Assembly: GCA_964551295.1 (NCBI GenBank)
Contig: CAZKDJ010000047.1
Span: forward strand, 1 to 24,088
DNA length: 24,088 nt
Source: JAFGED01 sp964551295
GTDB lineage: Bacteria; Chloroflexota; Anaerolineae; B4-G1
Reading direction: 5' to 3'
The translations under genes were made by a program, and so were the position numbers. Each line of letters begins with the position of its first letter. Position 1 is the first letter of the stretch. The notes below the pieces were generated by a model. That model was not told the origin of the DNA and made no database searches. It saw only the letters and a list, made by a program, of their open reading frames with translations. Positions 13,850 to 22,002 of the stretch are shown here, piece after piece.

Positions 13850-14568
13850 TCAAAAGTGCCGGGCGACGATCTGACGGACATCTTCAAGCCACGCCTGTCG
13901 CTGTCCCGGCGTGCTGGTAACAATCACACGGTACATCCGGCGGAAAAAATCCTCGACGCCACATAGGTCAAAGATGCACGTCCTCCACAGCGCCTCCAAC
14001 GGATCGCCAAAGACCTCCACCTCCCGCCGTTCCGGCGTGTTGGACGTGTTGAAAACCAGCGCCACTTTCGCCTTCAGCAGCCCGATGGGTATCCCTTCAC
14101 CGCTATCCCCCTCCGCAAACTCATAAGCCACGCCGGGACGAAGGACGCGGTCAATCCACCCCTTGAGAATTGCCGGTGGCTGTCCCCACCAGGTGGGATG
14201 CACGACGACAATGCCGTCCGCCTCGGCGATCTCGTCGCAGTGGTGTTGGATGACGGGGTCGAGCGGCGCGCCCCTGGGAATCTCCTCGTGCGTGGTGATG
14301 GGATCAAACCCCTCGGCGTAGAGATCGTGATACCTGACCGTATGGCCGTTGCAGCAATTCCCGTTATGGGAAAAAACGCCGGGCTGTAGCCGCGATTTCG
14401 CAATCGCGCAGGGTGTTTTTCGTGGCAAGATGCGCGCGATTTGGAAATCGCGGCTACAAAACGGGAATTGCTGTGGCCGTTGCATTGTAGCATCTGGACG
14501 ACCGTTTCCGCAATCGCGTGGTTAAAGCTGCCCTGGCGGGGATGGCTCAGGATGACAGATGTTTTCAC
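13850..14568 (-). pseudogene. Flavodoxin-fold NAD(P)H oxidoreductase, interrupted by a MITE
   Basis: The gene begins at GTG 14566-14568, overlapping the DUF2314 stop as GTGA, and reads MKTSVILSHPRQGSFNHAIA to LQCNGH. It resumes after the 122-bp insertion with TVRYHDLYAEGFDPI and continues to VARHF at 13850. Removing the element and one 9-bp target copy (131 nt) leaves 588 nt, exactly 195 codons plus stop. The restored protein has the FMN-binding N-terminus, HPTWWGQPPAILKGWIDRVL and GVAYEF, typical of the NAD(P)H:quinone oxidoreductase/KefF/MdaB group (PF02525), which reduce quinones with FMN. As it stands the N-terminal frame runs through the element into a wrong frame. A second frame starts at ATG 14483-14485, crosses the element without a stop and yields 211 aa that lack the first strand and phosphate loop, so FMN binding is doubtful. 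Confidence 0.88.
14352..14473. mobile_element. 122-bp MITE with 14-bp TIRs and 9-bp target duplication
   Basis: The element starts CAGCAATTCCCGTT (14352-14365) and ends with its exact inverse AACGGGAATTGCTG (14460-14473). It is bracketed by direct copies of TGGCCGTTG (14343-14351 and 14474-14482). Inside are second perfect inverted arms of 15 bp, TGTAGCCGCGATTTC (14385-14399) and its inverse (14444-14458), each continued by AATCGCGC and its inverse after a 2-base difference. The halves could pair into one long hairpin. It encodes no transposase, so it must have been moved in trans. A 9-bp duplication fits several DDE transposase families (IS4- and IS1-type among them); the parent cannot be named from here. 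Confidence 0.9.
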
Positions 14569-15884
14569 GGTCGCTCGATTATCTTGCTGGTCTCGTTCCC
14601 CTCTTGAGTCCCGTCGGAAAATTTGCGGATGTAATCAAACACGGTACCCTCAGACACCTCGACGATCTGTCCGGCGTGCAAGTCAGGAATATTGAAAGGT
14701 TTGTTTCTCAACAGGCCTGTGATCCTCTCTCCCTCCCACGAGATGACCTCAACCCACATCCACTCGTTGCCCCCATCTGGGGTAGCAAATGGAGCTTTCA
14801 CCTGGATAAACTCACTAGGCGTCAACCCTGCGTTGAACGCCACTCGTAGAGAGGGGAGTTTCTCCTTTGCCTGCTGACTTGCTGCCAGCAGTTCCTCGTC
14901 GTACTTGACGAGCTTCAATGAATCTTCCCAACCAAAGAAGCTAGACAACATTTTCTCTTGCTGCGCGTAGATGTCGACTCCTGGGTATCTGTCGAAGGCT
15001 ATCTCAACTAACCGGTTGTTCGGATCACCCCGCTCCCATGTACCCTCATACAGCGAGAGCAATGCGACGGCCGCCGCATTCGACTTTAACGACTCCACTT
15101 GGGAGTCTCGCACTTTGGGATGCTTGATCGCGTTGAGATCGAGATCAAACTCGCCCGCTCTCTCGATGATGGCACCCTCGGCGATGGCCTGAGCAAACAG
15201 GTTGATCAAATACCCCATATCCTGGCTGCGTGCCCGTGAGAAACCATCTACGACTATATCGGGGAGACCAAACTTGATCATACCCAGAGTGATCGCCCTC
15301 ACATGCTTGCCTTTGTTGTACGCATGGACCACCTTGTGCCTCAAAATATTAGGAACTCCCTCTGTCCAGGCATCGAGACGCTGTTCTTCCCATGCGTCTG
15401 GAGTGAACACCTCGTTGGTTTCATCATCCCAAACCAACCCGCCGGTCTCACGGGCAAGAGCGCCGGTCAACTCAATCGCGGCACGCAACCCATCACTTAC
15501 ATAATACTTGGAATAACCAAAGTCTAACACCAGGGCTTGCTGCGAATCCTGCAAAGCAAGCGCTTGAGCCCTGGTTAGCCCACGCCCGAAATGCTGAAGG
15601 AAGCTCGTGTCAGGTGGCGTATAATGCGTCTTGACATCTGCCATCATTTGAGGCGCGACTGACATTTCCTTTTCCACGAGTTCTATCGCGTCAACCCTCC
15701 GGAATCTCATGAACCTATCCCGGAGAAGCGCATGCAAAGCCGCAATAGGATCGCCTACTGGTACGGGAAGATAGTAGATGCCAAATTGAAAGGCAATCTG
15801 TTCCTGCATCAAAGCCCCAGGAAGGATAGGGAGCCTTCCCCCATAACGACCGCCAGTGACCGCTCCGAAAAGTTTCTTGAACAT
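14565..15884 (-). CDS. DUF2314 domain-containing protein
   Basis: This 439-aa protein ends in a DUF2314-like domain (roughly 355-425): FIQVKAPFATPDGGNEWMWV, WEGERITGLLRNKPFNIPDL, then GQIVEVSEGTVFDYI. The first 300 residues are soluble and of unknown fold; ALVLDFGYSKYYVSDGLRAA to TPDAWEEQRLDAW in the middle looks like a substrate-binding or inactive-enzyme domain. No signal peptide or membrane segments are evident. The start at ATG 15882-15884 is backed by AAGGAGAG. Its stop overlaps the GTG of the oxidoreductase, so the two were coupled before the MITE landed. Base composition is visibly more A+T-rich than aroC or aroKB around it, which suggests later acquisition. The biochemical role is unknown to me. 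Confidence 0.75.
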   Translation of the reverse strand: MFKKLFGAVTGGRYGGRLPILPGALMQEQIAFQFGIYYLPVPVGDPIAALHALLRDRFMRFRRVDAIELVEKEMSVAPQMMADVKTHYTPPDTSFLQHFGRGLTRAQALALQDSQQALVLDFGYSKYYVSDGLRAAIELTGALARETGGLVWDDETNEVFTPDAWEEQRLDAWTEGVPNILRHKVVHAYNKGKHVRAITLGMIKFGLPDIVVDGFSRARSQDMGYLINLFAQAIAEGAIIERAGEFDLDLNAIKHPKVRDSQVESLKSNAAAVALLSLYEGTWERGDPNNRLVEIAFDRYPGVDIYAQQEKMLSSFFGWEDSLKLVKYDEELLAASQQAKEKLPSLRVAFNAGLTPSEFIQVKAPFATPDGGNEWMWVEVISWEGERITGLLRNKPFNIPDLHAGQIVEVSEGTVFDYIRKFSDGTQEGNETSKIIERP

Positions 15885-15902
15885 GGCACTCTCCTTATTA
15901 CT

Positions 15903-17027
15903 CTACGATTGATGTCCCTTCATCTCACCCATGCTATCCCCACCCAATTTCTCGATCAGTGCATCGGCCAGCACCCAGGCCACCATCGCCTCACCGACGA
16001 CGGATGCGGCGGGCACAGCGCACACGTCGGAGCGCTGGTACTGCGTAGCAGCCTCCTCACCCGTGGTCAGATCGACCGAGCGCAGCGGCGTGACGGTGGT
16101 CGGGATGGGCTTCATCGCCGCGCGGACCACGACGGGCTCGCCGTTGGTCATCCCTCCCTCGATGCCGCCGGCACGGTTGGAAGTACGGATCACCTTTGGA
16201 GACTGGAGATTGGAGATTCCTAGTTCGTCGTGGACCTGCGTGCCGGGCCGCCGCGCGTTCTCGAACGCCGGGCCGATCTCGACCCCCTTGATTGCCGGGA
16301 TGGACATCACCGCTTGGGCCAGCCGCGCGTCGAGCCGGCGGTCCCACTGAACGTGGCTGCCCAACCCCACCGGCACGCCGGTCGCCACGACGGCGAACAC
16401 GCCGCCCAGGGAATCGCCCGCCTCGCGCGCCGCGTCGATGGCCACGCGCATCCTGTTTGCTGCCTCCGTGTCGGGGCAGCGTACGTCGTTCCCCTCGGTC
16501 AGCGCCCACAGCTCGGGCCACCCCAGGTCGGGGATCTGACCCACCACGCCGCCAATCTCGGCCACATAGCTACCCACGACGACGTCAAACTCGGCGAGGA
16601 GCAGCTTGGCCACCGCCCCCACCGCCACCCGCGCCGCCGTCTCCCGGGCGCTGGCTCGCTCCAAAATGGGCCGGGCGTCGTCCAGGCCGTACTTGACCAT
16701 CCCGGCATAGTCGGCGTGACCAGGTCGGGGCACGGTCAATTTGGGCAAATCACCCGCGGCCCAACGATCGCGCCAATTGGCCCAGTCGCGGTTCTCGATG
16801 CGCAGGCTGAGGGGCGCGCCCGTCGTCTTGCCGTAGAGCACACCGCCGAGAATCTCGACCTTGTCTCGCTCGATCTTCATCCGCCCGCCGCGGCCGTAAC
16901 CTCCTTGGCGACGAGCCAATTCGTGGTTGATAGCTTCCACGTCCACAACCAAGCCCGCGGGCAGACCGTCGACGATGGCCGTCAGACACGGGCCGTGGGA
17001 TTCACCGGCAGTCAGGAATCGCAGCAT
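15903..17027 (-). CDS. aroC: Chorismate synthase
   Basis: This 374-aa enzyme converts EPSP to chorismate by 1,4-elimination using reduced FMN, the last common aromatic step. Signatures present are GESHGPCLTAIVDGLPAG near the N-terminus, RRQGGYGRGGRM, the central RASARETAARVAVGAVAK, and TSNRAGGIEGGMTNGEPVVV with the following RAAMKPIPT. The start at ATG 17025-17027 has GAGGTAAAG directly before it and lies 7 bp after the small membrane protein gene. The stretch ELGISNLQSPKVIR, just ahead of the conserved RAGG loop, is encoded by a GGAGATT heptamer array (16198-16218). This is a surface-loop position where other AroC proteins vary. The core motifs are unaffected, so the enzyme is probably active. 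Confidence 0.95.
   Translation of the reverse strand: MLRFLTAGESHGPCLTAIVDGLPAGLVVDVEAINHELARRQGGYGRGGRMKIERDKVEILGGVLYGKTTGAPLSLRIENRDWANWRDRWAAGDLPKLTVPRPGHADYAGMVKYGLDDARPILERASARETAARVAVGAVAKLLLAEFDVVVGSYVAEIGGVVGQIPDLGWPELWALTEGNDVRCPDTEAANRMRVAIDAAREAGDSLGGVFAVVATGVPVGLGSHVQWDRRLDARLAQAVMSIPAIKGVEIGPAFENARRPGTQVHDELGISNLQSPKVIRTSNRAGGIEGGMTNGEPVVVRAAMKPIPTTVTPLRSVDLTTGEEAATQYQRSDVCAVPAASVVGEAMVAWVLADALIEKLGGDSMGEMKGHQS
16198..16218. repeat. GGAGATT heptamer array inside aroC (3 units)
   Basis: GGAGACT, GGAGATT, GGAGATT in tandem, the same heptamer as in aroQ and aroKB in another register, with one diverged base in the first unit. It encodes ISNLQSP in the same reading frame of the repeat as in the other two genes. 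Confidence 0.8.
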
Positions 17028-17034
17028 CTTTACC

Positions 17035-17334
17035 TCACGATCGTCTTCGCAGCCTGTTGGCCAGCGTGGTCCAGATGTTTCTCTTCATGGGCAGGTAGCG
17101 ATAGTAGAGAAACAGGTCAATCAGGACCATGGACATATTGAGCACGTAGAGCAGGATGATCCAATCGAACGCGTACAGCGCCTTGTGAACGATCCCGCTC
17201 AGATAGCCAAGGCTGACGATCACCATGAAGAGCGGGCTCTTGCCCACCACCTCCTTTGTGCGCAACGCCTTGACGATGGATACGGGCCAACTGATGCCAA
17301 AACATATCAACATACCGGCTTCGAAAACACTCAT
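17035..17334 (-). CDS. Small membrane protein, PQ-loop/SemiSWEET-like
   Basis: This 99-aa protein has three hydrophobic segments: AGMLICFGISWPVSIVKAL, SPLFMVIVSLGYLSGIVH and WIILLYVLNMSMVLIDLFLY, ending in a basic tail. The WP in the first segment, the short loop with KEVVGKS and the length recall one triple-helix unit of PQ-loop/SemiSWEET transporters, which work as dimers. No substrate can be inferred. It lies 18 bp after aroE and 7 bp before aroC, with AGGAG about 11 bases upstream of the ATG, so it is co-transcribed with shikimate genes. A transport role for an aromatic or sugar-like intermediate would be pure inference. Confidence 0.65.
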   Translation of the reverse strand: MSVFEAGMLICFGISWPVSIVKALRTKEVVGKSPLFMVIVSLGYLSGIVHKALYAFDWIILLYVLNMSMVLIDLFLYYRYLPMKRNIWTTLANRLRRRS

Positions 17335-17352
17335 CTTTCTACTGTACTCCTA

Positions 17353-18216
17353 TCAATTTCCCAACCCCGCCTCGCAAGCCGCGCGCATCACGTCGATGGG
17401 CGGCGCTACCCCCGTCCACATCTCGAACGATAGCGCCCCCTGCCGCACGAGCATGTCCAGCCCGGCGACGGCACACGCCCCTGCCTGCTTGACCTGTTTG
17501 AGCAACTCGGTCTCCAGTGGATTGTACACCAGGTCGAACACCGTCAGGTGAGCGGGCACGGGCACGCCATCCGGCCAGATGGATGCATCCGTCTTGGGCA
17601 ACATGCCTACCGGCGTCGCGTTGACCAGCAGGTCGGCAGCGCGAGCCGCCTCGACCAGCGCCTCGGTCGTGGCTGGCAGCGTTCGCAGCCGGACGTCCGC
17701 CAGCCCGGCGACGAGCGCCTGAACCCGCTCTGGGACGAGGTCGGATACGAGCACCTCCTCCGCGCCCGCTCGGAGCAGGCCAAAGACCACCGCCCGCGCT
17801 CCACCGCCCGCGCCGACGACCACGGCCCGCTTCCCCTCGGGATCGAATCCCGCGCTGCGCAGCGAACCGACAAAGCCCTGGTAGTCGGTATTGTCGCCTT
17901 TGATGGTGACCGTTCCTTCCTCATCGCGTTCCACGATGATCGTGTTGACCGCGCCAAAAGCCGCCGCATCTGGAGCGACGGCATCCAAGAAAGGAATCAC
18001 CGCCTGTTTGTGCGGCACGGTCACGTTGCACCCCTGGAAGCCCAGCGCGACCAGGCCGCGCACCGCCTCCTCGACCCGCTCGGGCCGCACCGGCAACGGG
18101 ACGTAGCGCCAGTTGAGCTCCAGCGCATCAAAAGCGGCGTTGTGCATCGCCGGCGAAAGCGTGTGGCCGATGGGCCAGGCCATCAGGCCGACCAGTTTCG
18201 TGTGTCCATCGAGCAT
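17353..18216 (-). CDS. aroE: Shikimate dehydrogenase
   Basis: This 287-aa enzyme reduces 3-dehydroshikimate to shikimate with NADPH. The substrate domain has HTLSPAMHNAAF (usual SLSPxMHN, here with Thr19 for the first Ser), NVTVPHK with catalytic K70, and GAVNTI (N91). D111 lies in GDNTDYQGF. The dinucleotide loop is VVVGAGGGARAV (132-143). The C-terminal part has LLVNATPVGM, VFDLVYNPLET and GLDMLVRQG as expected. GAGGAGG stands six bases before the ATG (18214-18216). It begins 24 bp after the HD-domain gene in the same unit. The Ser-to-Thr change keeps the hydroxyl that contacts the shikimate carboxylate. Confidence 0.95.
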   Translation of the reverse strand: MLDGHTKLVGLMAWPIGHTLSPAMHNAAFDALELNWRYVPLPVRPERVEEAVRGLVALGFQGCNVTVPHKQAVIPFLDAVAPDAAAFGAVNTIIVERDEEGTVTIKGDNTDYQGFVGSLRSAGFDPEGKRAVVVGAGGGARAVVFGLLRAGAEEVLVSDLVPERVQALVAGLADVRLRTLPATTEALVEAARAADLLVNATPVGMLPKTDASIWPDGVPVPAHLTVFDLVYNPLETELLKQVKQAGACAVAGLDMLVRQGALSFEMWTGVAPPIDVMRAACEAGLGN

Positions 18217-18240
18217 TTCAACCTCCTCATACGCCCCAGA

Positions 18241-19278
18241 TCACTCTCCCGACTCCTCGGCGCGATCGATCCAGTATACAGCATACGTCCCGCGCAATTG
18301 CTGCGCCTCATCTAGCAAATTGGCAGCTCGCGACGAAACCTGCGTGACGCCCTGTCCATCCACCAACGGCATCGCCAGATAGAGATGGTCCATTCGAACG
18401 ATGTAGGCATCCGGCGGCGCGTCGTCTCCCACGAGTCGCCGCGCGGCGATAGCGTGTGGCTGGTACCACAGCCGCTTCGCCTCCTCCCGCGTGGCCGGTG
18501 TCTCGAACAGCCGCCGTTCGACCTCGGCATCCGTCATCGTAATCAGATCGTCCGGCGCCACCGCGCCCGCATCGGACAGTCGCTGCGCAAGGCGGGCGAG
18601 CATCATGTTCGGCCCTAGGTTGGCCGCCGAGCAGTGAAAGCGCGCCTCGGCCACGATCAGATCGACTAGCAGTTCCGCCGTCTCGACATCGGTCTCCAAG
18701 TGCGGCCCCACCCGGTGCAGGCGAGTGAGTATCTCGGGCGCCGGTTGCGGCAGGATGCCACCGGCCTGCGCGCTGCGCACCCAGGAATCGAGGTGATCGG
18801 CGTGCAGGATGCCGTCGCGGTTTTTCAAGACACTCGCCGGATCGCCATCGACGCAAGCCACGACCGACCGGGGCTCCAGTCCGTGCCGAACCAGGATATC
18901 GGCTATCGGCGGCGAGAGGATGCGCTCGACAGTCCAGCGGTGATGGTCGACGCCATCCAACTGTTCCAGCGCGTGGCTGAAGGGCGCGTGGCCCACGTCG
19001 TGCAGCAACGCAGCAGCACGCAGAACGTCGTCGTCTGGGCAAAAGTGCGCCACCAGCGAAAAGACGCCCAGCGTGTGCTGCAAGCGGCTGTGCACGTGAT
19101 GGGTCGTCAGCGCAGAGCCGCCGCTGTGAGACACAAAGTGCAGCCGGCGCAGCGGCCGGCAGGCCAGCAAGGCCCGTTCGACGGGGCGCAACTCGGTGCG
19201 GATTCGCCACAGCGGCTCCCATAGGACCCCAGCAGCGCCGTCGAGTCGAGCGAAATAGTCGTCGTGCTCTTCCATCAT
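18241..19278 (-). CDS. HD-domain phosphohydrolase (dGTPase-like)
   Basis: This 345-aa protein has the HD metal site early in the chain: H68 in SRLQHTLGVFSLV, H93-D94 in AALLHDVGHAPFSHALE, and a later D in ILHADHLDSWVR. RLHFVSHSGG before it fits the dNTP triphosphohydrolase/SAMHD1-like branch. Those enzymes cleave phosphate from nucleotides; the true substrate is unknown. The ATG at 19276-19278 overlaps the HAD stop as ATGA. The longer frame upstream mirrors the HAD gene. It sits between the HAD phosphatase and aroE, so two phosphohydrolases are coupled inside the aromatic unit. Confidence 0.82.
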   Translation of the reverse strand: MMEEHDDYFARLDGAAGVLWEPLWRIRTELRPVERALLACRPLRRLHFVSHSGGSALTTHHVHSRLQHTLGVFSLVAHFCPDDDVLRAAALLHDVGHAPFSHALEQLDGVDHHRWTVERILSPPIADILVRHGLEPRSVVACVDGDPASVLKNRDGILHADHLDSWVRSAQAGGILPQPAPEILTRLHRVGPHLETDVETAELLVDLIVAEARFHCSAANLGPNMMLARLAQRLSDAGAVAPDDLITMTDAEVERRLFETPATREEAKRLWYQPHAIAARRLVGDDAPPDAYIVRMDHLYLAMPLVDGQGVTQVSSRAANLLDEAQQLRGTYAVYWIDRAEESGE

Positions 19279-19976
19279 CGAAACGTAGTCAAGACCTTCT
19301 CCACCTGCGACAAGGACGCGACGACAGGCACAGAGAGATCCGCCGGGTCGCCCGCGCACCCCTCCCGCGCCAGCCAGACGGCCCGCATGCCAACCCCCGT
19401 CGCTCCCAACGCGTCCGATTCGAGATCGTCACCGACGTAGACAGCCTCCTCAGCGGGCACGCCCAACTCCCGAAGACTCGTCCCAAAAATGTCGGGATGG
19501 GGCTTGGAGACATCCAAGTCACCTGAGATGACAACCGATTCAAAGCGAGATGCGATCCCCGTCCTCTCCAACTTGCGCCGTTGCTGGCCCGAGTCGCCAT
19601 TGGAGACGACGGCCAGCCGGTATCCGTCCAGTGAGTCCAAGCAGGGCAGCACATCGTCGTATAGCTGCCAGCTTCCCTCGTAGGTTGCCAGATAGTTCCG
19701 AAAGACGATCATGGCCCGTTCGTCCGTCGCCCACTCCCCCAGAGATTCGTACACCGCCTTGACGCGCAAGAGCCGCTGTTGGACGAACGTGATGTTTCCG
19801 GCCAGATACCGTTCCATATATCGCTCGGCTTCTCGCTGCCAGGTGGCCGCAAACTCGTCGAACGAGACACGCTTGGCTTCCTCCAGCATCTCGTAGAGCC
19901 CGGCCAGCGCAGCCTGCTGCGCGCCCAGGTGATCCACCAACGTGCCATCGATATCAAAGATGACTACCTTGATCAA
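19275..19976 (-). CDS. HAD-superfamily hydrolase (HAD-IA type)
   Basis: This 233-aa protein has FDIDGTLVDH (D8, D10), VVSNGDSGQQRRKL for motif II, SKPHPDIF with the motif III lysine, and YVGDDLESDALGATGVGM for motif IV. It belongs to the YjjG/REG-2-like phosphatases, which act on nucleotides or other small phosphates. No ATG lies near the conserved start, so TTG at 19974-19976 is chosen, with AAAGGG a few bases upstream. This start is inside the 3' end of the DUF362 gene, overlapping by 23 nt. The ATG-initiated reading further upstream would only add residues mirroring that gene. It is coupled to the HD-domain gene downstream. Confidence 0.82.
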   Translation of the reverse strand: MIKVVIFDIDGTLVDHLGAQQAALAGLYEMLEEAKRVSFDEFAATWQREAERYMERYLAGNITFVQQRLLRVKAVYESLGEWATDERAMIVFRNYLATYEGSWQLYDDVLPCLDSLDGYRLAVVSNGDSGQQRRKLERTGIASRFESVVISGDLDVSKPHPDIFGTSLRELGVPAEEAVYVGDDLESDALGATGVGMRAVWLAREGCAGDPADLSVPVVASLSQVEKVLTTFR

Positions 19977-20696
19977 AGCAAGCCCTTTCGACGTATTCCG
20001 GTGGATCGATACCGAACTGCTTGAGCACAAAACGATCAAGCTCCAGCGCATCATCACCGACAAGAATTTGGGGCAGTTCGATTTCCCCCCGCCCCTCTAA
20101 CATCGCCCTGCCGCCGTTTACAAAAAAACAAACGGTGCATAAGCCATCACCGCCCGGTAGATGTTGACCACGGACTTTTGAAGGTCGACATGCACGCGTG
20201 GGCGTCCGTGCACCGGCTCGCCCTCCTGGTACATCCGTCGCGGGACGGCGCCTACAAATAGCTTGATATTGTTGGAGAACGTTGCTCCCGACCGCTTGGA
20301 TGTCGCTGGCATCCCTATGCGTACTGCATAATCCTTCAAGCATCTCGGTAGGTAGTGCTCCTCGCCGTTGACGTCAACACAGTCAACGTCCTCTAGATCG
20401 AGGTCCACAACTTGGACACCATATTCTTCTACCACGCCTCCCAGGCCGATATGTTCCAGGTTCTGCATCAAGAACCCGTCTGCCCCTTCAGCGATAGCGC
20501 AGCGCGCCCCAAGACGCGAGGCGTAACGAATCATCTCGGCGAGCAACTCCGGGTCCGTGCGCGGGTGACCCGGTCTCGGCGGATGGGCAAGGTTGATCTT
20601 TACGAGAGCTGACCCGCCTTCCTCGATCATGCTCCCCAACCCGATTTCATCCAAAGCCGCGTGCAAAGCATCAATACCGTGGACCGACAAAAGCAT
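19954..20696 (-). pseudogene. DUF362 domain protein, frameshifted in a 7-T run
   Basis: From ATG 20694-20696, just after the aroA stop, the frame reads MLLSVHGIDALHAALDEIGL, GGSALVKINLAHPPRPGHPR, ARCAIAEGADGF, NNIKLFVGAVPRRMY and VNIYRAVMAYAPFVFL, then stops at 20118. The DUF362 pattern continues in another frame: NGGRAMLEGRGEIELPQILV, GDDALELDRFVLKQFGI, ending at 19954. The frames meet at seven Ts (20122-20128, A on the plus strand). Eight Ts give a 247-aa protein with FVFFVNGG; five give 246 aa with FVFVNGG. DUF362 proteins often carry Fe-S domains, absent here, and have no settled role. The intact C-terminal half overlaps the HAD start as expected of an operon member, so the break is either recent or a base-calling error. 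Confidence 0.75.
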
Positions 20697-20698
20697 TA

Positions 20699-21985
20699 TC
20701 AAGTACTCTCCAAGCTTCGCATCAACGCCATAAAACCAGGAAATGAATCGGCGATGCACTCCGCATTCTCAACCACCGTCTCCCCTTCCGCGATCATCCC
20801 GGCCACGGCCAGCGCCATCGCCAGCCGGTGATCGCCGCAGCTATCGACCGCGGCACCCCGCAGCGGCGTCGGCCCCTCTACAATAAACCCATCGGGCTGA
20901 GCTTCGATGCGCGCGCCCATCGCCTGCAACCCTGCGGCGATGACGGCGATACGATCGGTCTCTTTGACCCGCAGTTCGGCCGCATCACGTACGACGGTGG
21001 TACCGGAGCCTTGTGTCGCGGCGACGGCCAGGATCGGGAACTCGTCGATCATGCGCACGACCGTTTGGCCGCCGACCTCCACGCCGCGCAAATCGGAAAA
21101 GCGCACCGTCAGGTCAGCCACAGGCTCGCCGCCTTGCACCCGCGCGTTCTCGATATCGATCCTGCCCCCCATCTTACCCAGCACATTGAGGAGCCCGGTG
21201 CGGGTGGAATTGACGCCCACGCCCTCTATCGTCACCTGTGAGCCTTCTATCAACACCGCCGCCACCAGCAAGAAGGCGGCAGAGGAAACGTCGCCGGGCA
21301 CGGTGAGCGAGTTGGGCCTGAGGACGTCCTCCGGGGCCAGCGTGACGTCGAGCCCATTCACGCTGATCTCGGCCCCCATCGCCGCCAGCATGCGCTCGGT
21401 GTGATCGCGCGCAGGGCCGGGCTGGCGGACGACCGTCGGACCATCAGCGTAGAGGCCGGCCAGCAGTAAGGCGCTTTTAACCTGGGCGCTGGCAACGGTC
21501 AGGGTATGATCGTGACCCTGGAGCCCTCGCCCCCGAATGGTAAGTGGCGCGTATCCGTCTACATCGTCGATCTCCGCGCCCATCGCCCGTAGGGGCTCGA
21601 TGACGCGCCGCATGGGACGGCGCAGGAGCTGCGGGTCGCCGGTGAGGGTACAATCGAACGGCTGTCCCGCCAGGATACCGACCAGCAGCCGCATGGTCGT
21701 ACCGGAGCGGGCGCAGTTCAGCGGCCCGGCGGGCTTTTGCAAACCACGCAGCCCACGCCCGTGAACGGTCAGCGTAGTCGCTTCGTGCCGGTCAATCTCT
21801 ACGCCCAGCACTCGCAGGCAGCTCAGCGTCGCCAGGCAGTCGCCTGAGGGGAGAAATCCCTCAATCCGACTTTCACCGCTGGCCAGGGCACCAAACATCA
21901 GCGCCCGGTGGGAGATGGACTTGTCGCCCGGGACACGCACACGCCCCTGAAGCGCTGCACCGGGACGCACAGTCAATCGGCTCAT
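20699..21985 (-). CDS. aroA: 3-phosphoshikimate 1-carboxyvinyltransferase (EPSP synthase)
   Basis: This 428-aa enzyme joins PEP to shikimate-3-phosphate to give EPSP and is the glyphosate target. Motifs seen are VPGDKSISHRALMF (K22, S23), NCARSGTTMRLLVG, LTGDPQLLRRPM, ASAQVKSALLLAGL, DEFPILAVAA with the catalytic Asp, RVKETDRI, and CGDHRLAMAL near the C-terminus. The usual GN of the GNAGT/GNSGT loop reads AR here, while the Gly after Ser is kept. The ATG at 21983-21985 is preferred (GGAG nine bases upstream) to a GTG 15 nt earlier. It follows tyrA by 17 bp and its stop is 2 bp from the DUF362 start. Confidence 0.95.
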   Translation of the reverse strand: MSRLTVRPGAALQGRVRVPGDKSISHRALMFGALASGESRIEGFLPSGDCLATLSCLRVLGVEIDRHEATTLTVHGRGLRGLQKPAGPLNCARSGTTMRLLVGILAGQPFDCTLTGDPQLLRRPMRRVIEPLRAMGAEIDDVDGYAPLTIRGRGLQGHDHTLTVASAQVKSALLLAGLYADGPTVVRQPGPARDHTERMLAAMGAEISVNGLDVTLAPEDVLRPNSLTVPGDVSSAAFLLVAAVLIEGSQVTIEGVGVNSTRTGLLNVLGKMGGRIDIENARVQGGEPVADLTVRFSDLRGVEVGGQTVVRMIDEFPILAVAATQGSGTTVVRDAAELRVKETDRIAVIAAGLQAMGARIEAQPDGFIVEGPTPLRGAAVDSCGDHRLAMALAVAGMIAEGETVVENAECIADSFPGFMALMRSLEST

Positions 21986-22002
21986 TCCCCTTCGCTCCAC
22001 GT

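Noticed and set aside
16230..17141. 303-codon plus-strand frame opposite aroC
   Set aside because: Antisense of an intact chorismate synthase; no motifs.
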